DNA of 64,000 nt from an uncultured Eggerthella sp. (GCA_900540345.1 UQFK01000002.1:353275-417274), one strand, 5' to 3'. Positions 53,328-61,701 are shown, numbered from the stretch's first letter. Numbers and translations: made by a program. The notes: a model not told the origin generated them from the sequence alone.

Positions 53328-53957
53328 CTATTCGTTCTTGTCGTCTTCGTCGGTTTCACGTTTTGGTCCACCAACAGCTACCGTTACCATGGCTGGCCTA
53401 ATGACCTTATTGCCCATGCGGTATCCCTTTTGGTAAACCTGCTCCACAGTCTCATCCGGGACTGCAGGATTGTCGACCGTTGCAACGGCCTGAGCTTCGA
53501 GTGCTTCGTAGGGTTGCCCCACGGGATCGATAACCTCAACCCCTTCTTTCACGAGCACTTCGTTGAGTTTGCTATGTACGGCTGTAACACCGCCGAGCAA
53601 ACCTTCTTCACCATTTTCGGTAGCGTAATTGATGGTTCGCTCGAAGTCATCGAGTACCGGGATGATGTCCTCGACAAGCTTTTCCGTTGCGCGAAGCTTT
53701 TCTTCTTCGCGCTGCTCTTTCATGCGACGGCGGTAAGTATCCCATTCCGCATGAAGCCTGAGGTATTTATTCTGCCATTCAGCCGCTTCAGCTTTTGCGG
53801 CTGCGATCTCGTCCTCAGCTGAAAGTTCTTCAGAGACCTCCCCCCCCTGATCGGAGGAGTCGGTCTCTTCTACGATCTCCGCATCGACGACTTCAGCCTC
53901 TGGATCTGTTGCAGCGGCAGGAACTTCTACCTCTTCATCAGATGCAGCATTCGTCAT
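53328..53957 (-). CDS. grpE: GrpE nucleotide-exchange factor
   Basis: Releases ADP from DnaK. A long acidic N-terminus (1-55) is followed by a coiled coil (EDEIAAAKAEAAEWQNKYLRLHAEWDTYRRR) and the C-terminal beta part. The signature is GGVTAVHSKLNEVLVKEGVEVIDPVGQPYEALEAQAV and EQVYQKGYRMGNKVIRPAMVTVA. The 209-residue length is normal. It starts two bases after dnaK ends. Confidence 0.96.
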   Translation of the reverse strand: MTNAASDEEVEVPAAATDPEAEVVDAEIVEETDSSDQGGEVSEELSAEDEIAAAKAEAAEWQNKYLRLHAEWDTYRRRMKEQREEEKLRATEKLVEDIIPVLDDFERTINYATENGEEGLLGGVTAVHSKLNEVLVKEGVEVIDPVGQPYEALEAQAVATVDNPAVPDETVEQVYQKGYRMGNKVIRPAMVTVAVGGPKRETDEDDKNE

Positions 53958-53959
53958 GA

Positions 53960-55867
53960 CTAGTTATCCTTGTTCTCGTCTTCGTCGACTACCTCGAAAT
54001 CCGCTTCGATGGTATCGTCCGCAGGGGTGCTCTCTGCTGTTTCTGCAGCTGCACCTGCCTGAGCTCCTTCAGTGCTGTAGACCACTTCTGCCAGCTTATA
54101 ACCAACTTGCTGGAGGTTCTCGGTCTCGGACTTAATAGCCTCAAGATCGGTGCCCTCGAGTGCAGTTCGTGCTGCAGCGATAGCATCTTCAGCCTGCTTC
54201 TTCATGTCGTCCCCGACCTTGTCAGAGATTTCTGCAAGCGTGGTTTCAGTCGCGTTGATCAACGAATCGCAGTTGTTGCGAATCTCGACCTCTTGCTTAC
54301 GCGCAGCATCTTCTTCTGCATGGATCTCTGCATCTTTCACCATACGATCGACTTCATCGTCGGTAAGCGCAGTCGAGCCTGAGATAGTGATCTGCTGCTG
54401 TTTGCCCGTGCCCAAATCCTTCGCGGAAACATTCACGATGCCGTTAGCGTCGATGTCAAACGTGACCTCGATCTGTGGCATACCACGACGTGCTGCAGGA
54501 ATGCCGGTCAGCTGGAACTTACCGAGCGTCTTGTTGCCTGCTGCCATCTCGCGCTCGCCCTGAAGAACATGAATCTCGACCGACGTCTGATTATCAGCTG
54601 CGGTGGAGTAGATCTCTGTCTTGCGCGTTGGGATAGTGGTGTTACGCTCGATCATCTTGGTCATGACTCCACCCATGGTCTCAACACCCAGTGAGAGCGG
54701 AGTAACATCGAGCAGCAAAATGCCTTCGACATCGCCAGCCAGAACGCCGCCCTGAACAGCTGCGCCCATTGCGACGACCTCGTCCGGATTCACGGACATG
54801 TTCGGCTTCTTGCCCGTCATCTTCTCGACCAGTTCCTGCACAGCAGGCATACGAGTCGAACCACCGACCAAGATAACCTCATCCACGTCGCCCGTCTTCA
54901 GGTCTGCATCCTTCAGCGCCTGCTCAACAGGCTTCTTACAGCGATCGAGCAGATCCTTCGTGATGCGCTCGAACTCTGCACGAGTAAGCGTGTAGTCAAG
55001 GTGCAATGGACCAGCTTCGCCTGCAGAAATGAACGGCAGGTTGATATTGGTCTGCGTGGTGGAAGAAAGTTCCATCTTCGCTTTTTCAGCAGCTTCCTTC
55101 AGACGCTGCATCGCCATCTTATCCTTGCGAAGATCGATGCCATTGTCTGCCTGGAACTTGTCTGCGATCCAGTCGATGATACGCTGATCCCAGTCGTCAC
55201 CACCAAGATGGTTGTCGCCTGCGGTCGAGCAAACTTCAAACACACCGTCGCCGAGTTCAAGAACGGAAACGTCGAAGGTACCGCCACCAAGGTCGAATAC
55301 TAGGACCTTTTCGTCTTTGTTCGTCTTGTCCAAGCCATAAGCAAGCGCTGCTGCCGTAGGCTCGTTGATGATACGCATGACTTCAAGACCTGCGATCTTG
55401 CCTGCGTCCTTCGTTGCTTGACGCTGCGCATCGTTGAAGTAAGCCGGAACGGTAATGACCGCTTGCGTAATAGGCTCGCCTACACGTTTTTCCGCATCAG
55501 ACTTGATCTTCTGCAAGACCATAGCGGAAATTTCTTCTGGCATGTAGTCGTGGCCATCGATGTCCACGACTGCACGGCCGCCATTTCCGTTCTTTACGTT
55601 GTAAGCAACAGTCTTCTGCTCTTCGTCCGTCTCGCCATAAGAACGGCCGATAAAGCGCTTTACTGAAGCAACTGTATTTTCTGGATTGGTGACCGCCTTA
55701 TTCTTGGCAGCTTTGCCAACCGTACGTTCCCCATCTTTACCAAAACCAACGACTGAAGGAGTCGTGCGATCGCCTTCAGCATTCACCAAGATCTCGGGCT
55801 CCGAACCTTCCATGACCGCCATAGCGGAATTGGTTGTGCCCAAGTCGATACCGATAATCTTTGACAT
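53960..55867 (-). CDS. dnaK: DnaK (Hsp70)
   Basis: Central folding chaperone. All three Hsp70 signatures are present: IGIDLGTTNSAMAV, VLVFDLGGGTFDVSVLELGDG and VILVGGSTRMPAVQELV. The substrate-binding beta domain starts DVTPLSLGVETMGG. The lid and an acidic tail (EADFEVVDEDENKDN) end the protein. The start at 55867 (MSKIIG) is preferred to 55873 because AAAGGA is at proper distance. First gene of dnaK-grpE-dnaJ-hspR-clpB. Confidence 0.98.
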   Translation of the reverse strand: MSKIIGIDLGTTNSAMAVMEGSEPEILVNAEGDRTTPSVVGFGKDGERTVGKAAKNKAVTNPENTVASVKRFIGRSYGETDEEQKTVAYNVKNGNGGRAVVDIDGHDYMPEEISAMVLQKIKSDAEKRVGEPITQAVITVPAYFNDAQRQATKDAGKIAGLEVMRIINEPTAAALAYGLDKTNKDEKVLVFDLGGGTFDVSVLELGDGVFEVCSTAGDNHLGGDDWDQRIIDWIADKFQADNGIDLRKDKMAMQRLKEAAEKAKMELSSTTQTNINLPFISAGEAGPLHLDYTLTRAEFERITKDLLDRCKKPVEQALKDADLKTGDVDEVILVGGSTRMPAVQELVEKMTGKKPNMSVNPDEVVAMGAAVQGGVLAGDVEGILLLDVTPLSLGVETMGGVMTKMIERNTTIPTRKTEIYSTAADNQTSVEIHVLQGEREMAAGNKTLGKFQLTGIPAARRGMPQIEVTFDIDANGIVNVSAKDLGTGKQQQITISGSTALTDDEVDRMVKDAEIHAEEDAARKQEVEIRNNCDSLINATETTLAEISDKVGDDMKKQAEDAIAAARTALEGTDLEAIKSETENLQQVGYKLAEVVYSTEGAQAGAAAETAESTPADDTIEADFEVVDEDENKDN

Positions 55868-55958
55868 TTGCATATCCTTTCAATTGAGACCCGTTTTACC
55901 GAACCCTGTATTACCCATAAATAAGTGGAGCAATAGTATGAAAACTCCAACGATTGAC

Positions 55959-55987
55959 ATAATATAATCTAAGTGTGTCTTTGTAAA
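55959..55987 (-). promoter_or_regulatory. Promoter of the dnaK operon
   Basis: On the minus strand, -35 TTTACA, an exact 17-base spacer and -10 TATTAT, placing the start near 55952, about 85 bases before dnaK. Just downstream lies an inverted repeat TGGAG-N14-CTCCA (55926-55949), a possible operator. Confidence 0.7.
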
Positions 55988-56050
55988 GTTTTATGCGTTT
56001 CAAACTTAGATATTTAAATCCTATTCGCATTTCTGCAGTTCAAAGGGAAA

Positions 56051-56080
56051 TAAAAAGGAGACGAACTAATGTTCGCCTCC
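56051..56080 (-). terminator. Intrinsic terminator between ferredoxin and dnaK
   Basis: Ten-position minus-strand stem (GGAGGCGAAC / GTTCGTCTCC, one G-U pair) with an ATTA loop and a TTTTTA tail. It ends transcripts coming from the ferredoxin side. Confidence 0.8.
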
Positions 56081-56276
56081 ATAATTCACACATAATTAAT
56101 TCGATTATGCTGAGATATCAGAACCTAATACCTCACCCTTTGAACGAGCCGCACAGCTTCTCAGTCCACACACGCTCGATTCACCATGTCAAACGAACTC
56201 AATCCATAGTAGAGCTGCTTGTTCAGCACTCAGAGGTTTTGTTGAACGTTTGAAAAGTTACTTGCCAAAAGGTTAC

Positions 56277-56465
56277 TTAGTCCTCAACGATCTCAGGGAT
56301 TGCACCCATCGGGCAGCTTTCAACGCAATCGCCACATGCGATGCAAGAGTCCTCATTGATAACCGCCACAACACCGTCTACAACCTCGAGCACCTCTTGA
56401 GGGCAATCGTCAACGCAAATGCCGCAGCCAATACATTCTTCTTCCAGAATAACTGGATGTGCCAT
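56277..56465 (-). CDS. 2[4Fe-4S] ferredoxin
   Basis: A 62-residue clostridial-type ferredoxin with two CxxCxxCxxxCP clusters (CIGCGICVDDCPQ and CIACGDCVESCPM), a normal pseudo-two-fold pattern. It is an electron carrier, plausibly for the nitroreductase or hydrogenase chemistry hinted at elsewhere in the window. AGAGG precedes the ATG. It stands alone. Confidence 0.97.
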   Translation of the reverse strand: MAHPVILEEECIGCGICVDDCPQEVLEVVDGVVAVINEDSCIACGDCVESCPMGAIPEIVED

Positions 56466-56557
56466 CGTGTACCTCTTCTCCTCGGTTTTAGTTAAAAAAC
56501 TAGATCGGGGCGAAAACCCCTCTGTAGGAAAATACCACGGATAGCTTTCGATGCAAC

Positions 56558-56590
56558 CCGCTTACACATTCTTTCTGTAAGCGGTTTTCG
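56558..56590. terminator. Hairpin between the TusA-like gene and ferredoxin
   Basis: Nine-base stem (CCGCTTACA / TGTAAGCGG) with a nine-base loop. A T-rich tail is present only on the plus strand, where there is no gene, so it would end antisense transcripts. On the minus strand it is a hairpin after the TusA-like gene. Confidence 0.45.
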
Positions 56591-56601
56591 CTTTTTGAAG
56601 C

Positions 56602-56871
56602 CTAAACAGCGTCTTCAGGAACAGAAGAGATGTTTGAGTGAGGTTCAGGGGTAGTACCTACCTGACCGATACCCAGGTGAACTTCCCAGCCATTGTCGAT
56701 ATCATGCACTTCCATGAAGCTATCTGAGTTATTCGCATAACTGGTCAGATCTTCTAATGTGTCTTTATTATCTGTTGTTACGACAATATCTTTATCGCCT
56801 GTGCCGACAATCGCTTCGATGCTCGTGATAAGCTCTGCGCTCGGCATGCCGAATGCGTCAATACGTGCCAT
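56602..56871 (-). CDS. TusA-like small protein lacking the catalytic cysteine
   Basis: An 89-residue protein whose first 70 residues follow the TusA/SirA fold: a first strand and helix I-D-A-F-G-M-P-S-A-E-L where TusA has D-A-L-G-L-x-C-P-x-P, then a VGTGDKDIVVTTDNKDTLEDLTSYANNS segment like the second TusA half, and a final strand W-E-V-H-L-G-I. The sulfur-carrying Cys is Ser here, so it should not be a sulfurtransferase. The C-terminal 18 residues are a polar tail. GAAAGGA precedes the ATG. The fold call is by eye and only moderately safe. Confidence 0.6.
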   Translation of the reverse strand: MARIDAFGMPSAELITSIEAIVGTGDKDIVVTTDNKDTLEDLTSYANNSDSFMEVHDIDNGWEVHLGIGQVGTTPEPHSNISSVPEDAV

Positions 56872-57057
56872 TGCTCTTCCTTTCTCGCTCCAATGCCTCT
56901 ATGAGTTCATTATCGTAGTTTTTCTGCATCGTCCAGCGTGTTTGACGAGAAAGTCAACTAATCGTTACGACCTTACGGAGAAGCGTTTTTCATCGATCCA
57001 ACCGAAGATCTAATATGAAAGATGATTCGCTACAGAGCACAAGTTGCACTTGCAAAG

Positions 57058-58077
57058 TTAGCAGATGCGTGGAAGTTGTTCGCCCACCAGCATATCCATG
57101 ATACGCAGGGAGCCAAAGCTCGTACGCAGCGATACGCGCACATCGCGATCCGCTGGCTTTTCGACCACATCACCAATGATGGCTGCGTCTTTCCCATACT
57201 TGTTCGCCTGCATGGCACTGAGCGCTGCATTGGCCTGATCGGCGGGAACCACACACACCATCTTGCCTTCGTTAGCAACTTGGAAGATGTCATACCCGAG
57301 CATCTCGCACGCGCCACGCACCGCATCCTTTACCGGCACCGATTCCTCTTCGATGACGAAATCAACTTGTGACTGATCTGCAAGTTCGTTCAGAGTGGAA
57401 GCAAGACCGCCTCGTGTCGGGTCGCGGAAACAGCGAGTATCGGGTGCTGCTGTCAGTACCTCCTGAATAAGATGGTTGAGTGGAGCTGCGTCTGTTTGCA
57501 AGTCGGCTTGGAAGCCAAGCTCTTCGCGACAGCTCATGATGGTGATACCATGATCGCCAAGCGTACCGCTCACAAGGATCTTATCGCCTGGCTTGCAATG
57601 AGCGCCTGATAGATCGATGCCTTCGGAAATAAAGCCAATACCTGAAGTGTTGATAAAAACACCATCGCCATGGCCACGATTGACCACTTTGGTATCGCCC
57701 GTCACAATACGCACGCCTGCCTCTTTGGCTACTTCTGCCATACTGACGCAAATACGTTTGAGGTCTTTTATCGGGTAGCCCTCTTCCAGGATGAAACCAC
57801 AACTGAGATACTGCGGGATCGCACCACTGGTCGCCACATCATTCACCGTACCGCATACAGCCAGACGACCGATATCGCCACCAGGAAAGAATTGAGGAGT
57901 AACCACGAAGCTATCAGTCGAGAAAGCAATACGCCCATTGTTAGGAGCAAGAAGTCGTGCAGCATCGTCGCCCGTTAGCAATTCCTCGCCTGCATACGCC
58001 TCGAAGAAGACCTGATCGATAATGCGTTTCATCATCGATCCACCGCTGCCATGTCCAAGAAGTACCGTTTCGTCCAT
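57058..58077 (-). CDS. hypE: Hydrogenase maturation protein HypE
   Basis: Dehydrates the HypF-made carboxamide to the thiocyanate that donates CN. The AIRS/PurM-like fold begins LLGHGSGGSMMKRIIDQVF, with TGDDAARL, DVATSGAIPQYLSCGFILEEG and TGDTKVVNRGHGDGVFIN. It ends in the diagnostic PRIC with the C-terminal Cys that carries the ligand. It lies nine bases after nikR and apart from hypF-hypC-hypD. Confidence 0.96.
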   Translation of the reverse strand: MDETVLLGHGSGGSMMKRIIDQVFFEAYAGEELLTGDDAARLLAPNNGRIAFSTDSFVVTPQFFPGGDIGRLAVCGTVNDVATSGAIPQYLSCGFILEEGYPIKDLKRICVSMAEVAKEAGVRIVTGDTKVVNRGHGDGVFINTSGIGFISEGIDLSGAHCKPGDKILVSGTLGDHGITIMSCREELGFQADLQTDAAPLNHLIQEVLTAAPDTRCFRDPTRGGLASTLNELADQSQVDFVIEEESVPVKDAVRGACEMLGYDIFQVANEGKMVCVVPADQANAALSAMQANKYGKDAAIIGDVVEKPADRDVRVSLRTSFGSLRIMDMLVGEQLPRIC

Positions 58078-58086
58078 GATCGTTTC

Positions 58087-58509
58087 CTAGATGAATGCGC
58101 CCGTAGTGGTCATGACCAGACGTCCGGTTTTGACGCCTTTTGTTCCTAAAATGAGATTCGCTACATCTTGAACCTCGCCCGTCTCCCCTTTCAGGATGAT
58201 GACCTCAAGGCAATTATCCTCGTCAACATGCACATGAGTCGAAGTAATGATATGTTCAAGATAGTGATGCTGAATATAGTGCAGCTTTTCCTGCAGATCG
58301 CTTGCGTGGTGGTCGTAGACGATCGTAAGCGTTCCCATTACGATACGGCCAGGAGTCGCGCATTCACCTTCGACCAATGCATCGCGCACCAGATCGCGAA
58401 TAACCTCACTGCGATTCTTTGCTAGGCCGCGGCGTGCGACCAAATGATCGAATTTTATAAGAAGGTCTTCCGGCATCGCTACCGAAAAACGCATCAGATC
58501 GCTGCTCAT
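58087..58509 (-). CDS. nikR: Nickel-responsive regulator NikR
   Basis: Ribbon-helix-helix repressor with a C-terminal ACT-like nickel-binding domain. The N-part MRFSVAMPEDLLIKFDHLVARRGLAKNRSEVIRDLVRDAL is the RHH. The high-affinity site residues are present: a His in VYDHHASDLQEKLHYIQHHYLEH, then H-V-H-V-D-E-D-N-C (His, His, Cys). Coupled to hypE, so it may tie hydrogenase maturation to nickel, or also control nickel import elsewhere. GGAGGGGG precedes the ATG. Confidence 0.93.
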   Translation of the reverse strand: MSSDLMRFSVAMPEDLLIKFDHLVARRGLAKNRSEVIRDLVRDALVEGECATPGRIVMGTLTIVYDHHASDLQEKLHYIQHHYLEHIITSTHVHVDEDNCLEVIILKGETGEVQDVANLILGTKGVKTGRLVMTTTGAFI

Positions 58510-58529
58510 CGAGTCCCCCTCCGTTCGAA

Positions 58530-58784
58530 TTAAACGAGGTTGACCGTAACGCCAGGTGCAGCGCTCGCATCCTTGTCGAGTGCATCTTGCGCATCTGTCA
58601 AAAGCGCACGAGCTTCATCCATCAGACCCTGCACTTCTTTGAGCACGGCAGCAGTCTTTTCATATCCATTATCGTCGGCCTTATGATAGAGCTTGTGAGT
58701 CCAGCGGCGATTGAGCGCAATTTGGTCGTCCATCTGCTCGAGCATCATTTTGAATTGATCAGTGTTCACTCCATTAGTACACAT
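58530..58784 (-). CDS. Small helical protein upstream of nikR
   Basis: Unknown. An 84-residue, all-helical, acidic protein (VNTDQFKMMLEQMDDQIALNRRWTHKLYHKADDNGYEKTAAVLKEVQGLMDEARALLTDAQDALDKDAS). The D-x-Q-x-x-x-x-R-x-x-x-x-L-x-H pattern could form a helical hairpin that binds metal or another protein. It is first in the 84aa-nikR-hypE unit, 20 bases before nikR, so a role in nickel or hydrogenase is plausible but unproven. Confidence 0.65.
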   Translation of the reverse strand: MCTNGVNTDQFKMMLEQMDDQIALNRRWTHKLYHKADDNGYEKTAAVLKEVQGLMDEARALLTDAQDALDKDASAAPGVTVNLV

Positions 58785-58968
58785 AGCTTAGTTCCTATCT
58801 CTTGATGAAGAGTCGCATGAGGTATAAATCCCTGCGGCTGTGCTGATGTGTGGTGAAGCTTTGAAAGCTGTCTGTATTATGAGCCTGCAAATGAGAGGCG
58901 CGGGGTCTCATTTTTACTAGCGGTGTGAATTTCACTGTAATTAGTGTTAACGAACACAAGAACGACAC

Positions 58969-58991
58969 ATCCCAAAGTGCTCATTTGGGAT
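58969..58991 (-). terminator. Hairpin downstream of galE
   Basis: An eight-base stem (ATCCCAAA / TTTGGGAT) and seven-base loop, nine bases after the galE stop, without a clear T-run. Probably the galE 3' end. Confidence 0.4.
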
Positions 58992-58999
58992 ATCAAAGA

Positions 59000-60124
59000 C
59001 TACGCATTATAACCGTTCGGATTCTGGCTCTGCCAATTCCAAGCATCTGCGCACATACGTGCGAGATCATACTGCGCGACCCAGCTGAGCTCTTCGGCGG
59101 CTTTATCGCATGCCGCATAGTTCTCAGCAATATCTCCCGGTCTACGATCAACGATCTTGTAGGCAAGCTCTTTTCCGCACGCCTGCTCAAAAGCTTTGAT
59201 AACATCGAGCACACTCGAGCCTGTGCCCGTGCCTAAGTTGAATACCGCGACACCGCTGCGCGTGCCATCTGCAGCAACAGGGCCTTCAATGCTGCCAAGG
59301 CCAATTGCTTTACCTGTGCCGACCTTGCCACCCATGAAGTCGAGCGCCTTCACATGGCCGCGTGCAAGATCGACCACATGAATGTAATCACGCACGCCCG
59401 TGCCGTCGGGGGTAGGATAATCGTCACCGAACACCTGGATGCACTCGAGCTTACCCGTTGCAACCTGCGCCACATACGGGAGCAAGTTGTTCGGGATGCC
59501 TTTCGGGTCTTCGCCGATCATGCCGCTTTCGTGTGCGCCGATCGGGTTAAAGTAGCGCAATAATACGATGTTCCATTCGTTATCTGCGCGATGAAGATCG
59601 GTAAGGATGCGCTCGAGCATGGCCTTGGTTTCACCATAAGGATTTGTTGCTTCATGCAAAGGACATTCCTCGGTGATGGGAATCATTTCTGGATCGCCAT
59701 ATACCGTCGCGCTAGACGAGAAGATGATGTTCTTCACTCCGTGGTTGCGCGCCACATCGAAAAGAACGAGTGATCCTGTCACATTATTCCAGTAATATTC
59801 GAGCGGCTTTTGAGTACTCTCGCCTACAGCTTTATATCCCGCAAAATGAATGATGGCATCGATATCATGCGCGGCAAAGACCTTCTCAAGCTCTTCGCGA
59901 TCGAGGATGTTCACCTGATAGAACGTGAGGTGATCGGCCTTTCCCGTGATCTGGCCAATACGGCGGATCGCCTCTTCGCTGGAATTTGAAAGGTCGTCTA
60001 CCACGATTACGTCATAACCTTTATTGAGTAGCTCAACACACGTATGACTACCAATGAATCCCGCGCCACCTGTTACGAGAATGGTCTGCTGATCGGGTGT
60101 GGTCGCTAGAGACTTGTTCGCCAT
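59000..60124 (-). CDS. galE: UDP-glucose 4-epimerase
   Basis: Interconverts UDP-glucose and UDP-galactose, feeding surface polysaccharides or galactose use. It is an NAD-binding short-chain-dehydrogenase fold with GGAGFIGSHTCVELLNKGYDVIVVDDLSNS. Also seen are HFAGYKAVGES, the active-site serine and YxxxK (FSSSATVYGDPE, NPYGETKAMLERI) and FNLGTGTGSSVLDVI. The 374-residue length is a little over typical. AAAGG precedes the ATG. It stands alone. Confidence 0.95.
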   Translation of the reverse strand: MANKSLATTPDQQTILVTGGAGFIGSHTCVELLNKGYDVIVVDDLSNSSEEAIRRIGQITGKADHLTFYQVNILDREELEKVFAAHDIDAIIHFAGYKAVGESTQKPLEYYWNNVTGSLVLFDVARNHGVKNIIFSSSATVYGDPEMIPITEECPLHEATNPYGETKAMLERILTDLHRADNEWNIVLLRYFNPIGAHESGMIGEDPKGIPNNLLPYVAQVATGKLECIQVFGDDYPTPDGTGVRDYIHVVDLARGHVKALDFMGGKVGTGKAIGLGSIEGPVAADGTRSGVAVFNLGTGTGSSVLDVIKAFEQACGKELAYKIVDRRPGDIAENYAACDKAAEELSWVAQYDLARMCADAWNWQSQNPNGYNA

Positions 60125-60179
60125 GGGGTACCTTTCGTTCGATTCGTTTCTATTATAGTGACTCGAAATATCAATGCGT

Positions 60180-60698
60180 CTAGAGGTCGTTCACGTGTGC
60201 GAGCAATTCCTTGAAAAGCGCCCATGCTCTTTGCTTGCGTTCATCGGTCTGGAGGGTTCGTGCGAAATCAACGAACGCACAACAAGGGCGGCCGAGGATC
60301 GAGTCGCAGGCTTCAAGCTTTACTGGCTGGTTGTATGCCCTCGAGAGCGCTTCAGCTGCACGTTGATCGAGCACGACCAGGCATAGAGGATCGACTGCTT
60401 CGACAAGCCGCATGAGATCGGCTGAATCGAGTGTAGTATTCGAACTTTCGCTTGCACCTTCACGCGATACGTTCGTAGTGACCCAGATCATCTGCTGAGA
60501 GGCGAAACTGCCGCGTTGCGCAGTAGCCTCAAGCGCTTTTTGCTCGCGCTCGGTCGGCTGTATGCTCGATATAACGCAAAACAGCGCATTCAAGCTGCCT
60601 TCGTAGAATTTGGTAAGGTCGGCGCATTCAATAGCACATTGACGCTCGTAGATCGATGCTACATTGGCAGCGGGGTTCGCGATCAGCTGGTCGGTCAT
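60180..60698 (-). CDS. Unknown soluble protein, weak uracil-DNA-glycosylase-like look
   Basis: Not firmly recognised. A 172-residue alpha/beta protein. The second half has VEAVDPLCLVVLDQRAAEALSRA and later FKELLAHVNDL, which has the feel of the C-terminal half of uracil-DNA-glycosylase-like folds (L-x-x-x-x-P-x-x-V-V-L-G-x-x-A), but the active-site motifs are absent. It lies 12 bases after the HAD phosphatase in one operon. Confidence 0.6.
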   Translation of the reverse strand: MTDQLIANPAANVASIYERQCAIECADLTKFYEGSLNALFCVISSIQPTEREQKALEATAQRGSFASQQMIWVTTNVSREGASESSNTTLDSADLMRLVEAVDPLCLVVLDQRAAEALSRAYNQPVKLEACDSILGRPCCAFVDFARTLQTDERKQRAWALFKELLAHVNDL

Positions 60699-60710
60699 AG
60701 CTCGCGCGTC

Positions 60711-61382
60711 CTAAAGCCCTGCAAGCGAAAGCATATCTGCAGGAACATCGATGACATATTCGGGCTGCGCGCCTAACAATCGTTCATGAGGCTGATAGCC
60801 CCACATGACCGCAACGCCTTTCATGCCTGCATTATGCGCTGCTTGAATGTCGCTTGCTGAATCGCCGAAGAAAAGTGCTTCGCTCGGATCGACACCGAGC
60901 TCTTTTGCACACAGAAGCAACCCAGTTGGATCGGGCTTGCGAGGAATAGCTTCAGATTCGCCATGCGCAACCTCGATCAGATCTGAAAAGAATCGGTCGC
61001 GCACGTCGATAACGCCCTGTTCAAACTTGTTGGACATGATGGCAAGTCCCACTCCCGCATCCTTCACCTTCTGCAAAACATCTTTCATGCCATCGAATTC
61101 AGTAGTGTAGAGAATGCCAAAATCGCGATAGTTCTCTTTGAAACGCTTGAAGGTGCGCTCGAACTGTTCTTGGGTTGCATCTGCTGGAACTGCTTGGCTA
61201 ATGAGCGATGCCGCACCGTCGCCGATATAGGTAAGGATCTGCTCGGGCGTATGCGTCGGGAAGCCCTCTTCTTCAAGAGCTTTGTTGGTTACGTTCACTA
61301 GATCGGGAAGCGTGTTGAGAAGCGTACCATCCAGATCAAAGATGAATGCTTTGTAGGCGTGCTGTTCGTTCATAGATTTCAT
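60711..61382 (-). CDS. HAD-family phosphatase, Gph-like
   Basis: Haloacid-dehalogenase phosphatase resembling phosphoglycolate phosphatase. Motif I FDLDGTLLNT, an alpha-helical cap (DAAS-like insert near residue 50), motif II Ser in AIMSNKF, motif III Lys in PRKPDPTGLL and motif IV FFGDSASDIQAA are all present. The ATG at 61382 (MKSMNEQ) has AAAGG eight bases upstream; the open frame to 61430 is not used. The substrate is unknown. Followed by the 172-residue unknown gene. Confidence 0.88.
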   Translation of the reverse strand: MKSMNEQHAYKAFIFDLDGTLLNTLPDLVNVTNKALEEEGFPTHTPEQILTYIGDGAASLISQAVPADATQEQFERTFKRFKENYRDFGILYTTEFDGMKDVLQKVKDAGVGLAIMSNKFEQGVIDVRDRFFSDLIEVAHGESEAIPRKPDPTGLLLCAKELGVDPSEALFFGDSASDIQAAHNAGMKGVAVMWGYQPHERLLGAQPEYVIDVPADMLSLAGL

Positions 61383-61567
61383 TCTAGCAGCCTTTAGGAC
61401 ACCCTTTGGAGCTCGTAAACTCAGCTTCACATCATGAGCTTACCGCGCACATCCTTGCGAACCACCTATCTTCCGCACGATCGCGCTTGCATGGAAAGAC
61501 GATGCGAGTGTACCTATTGCCAGCAGGCGTTTTATGGATATGGTGGCGAAAATGCATGCTGATCGAG
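61383..61567. other. Intergenic stretch between HAD gene and MarR promoter
   Basis: Divergent region with no credible gene; the rest of the 319-base gap is the operator-bearing promoter described separately. I could not name a clear promoter for the HAD gene. Confidence 0.4.
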
Positions 61568-61690
61568 CTTGACAGGAACTTCCTGTCAAGTCTTGGAAAT
61601 TCTTCACTTTCTACAGGTTCCTGCAAAAAATTCTTGCATTTTCTACAGGACCCGTTTATAGTTCAATTCATGATCGACAGGACCCTGTAG
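61568..61690 (+). promoter_or_regulatory. Promoter with four ACAGG-type operators upstream of the MarR gene
   Basis: A perfect dyad with eleven-base arms CTTGACAGGAA / TTCCTGTCAAG and one central base spans 61568-61590. Three more ACAGG-N2-CCTG(T)-like copies lie at 61613-61623, 61645-61654 and 61677-61688. A plus-strand promoter TTGCAT-17-TATAGT (61634-61662) contains the third copy between its boxes; the fourth lies just downstream of the likely start. Copy centres are about 32-39 bases apart. This fits autorepression by the MarR protein encoded next. Confidence 0.75.
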
Positions 61691-61701
61691 AAAGGATGTT
61701 C

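Larger units (their letters stand above)
55868..56276. other. Gene-free region between ferredoxin and dnaK
   Basis: Holds the dnaK promoter (see separate entry) and the terminator at 56051-56080. The 190 bases from 56085 to 56276, between the ferredoxin stop and that terminator, contain no credible reading frame but would be transcribed. They could be a long 3' region or a small RNA. Confidence 0.4.

Noticed and set aside
58890..58916. Plus-strand hairpin with T-tail upstream of the small helical gene
   Set aside because: Short seven-base stem with a large loop and no plus-strand gene before it; likely chance.
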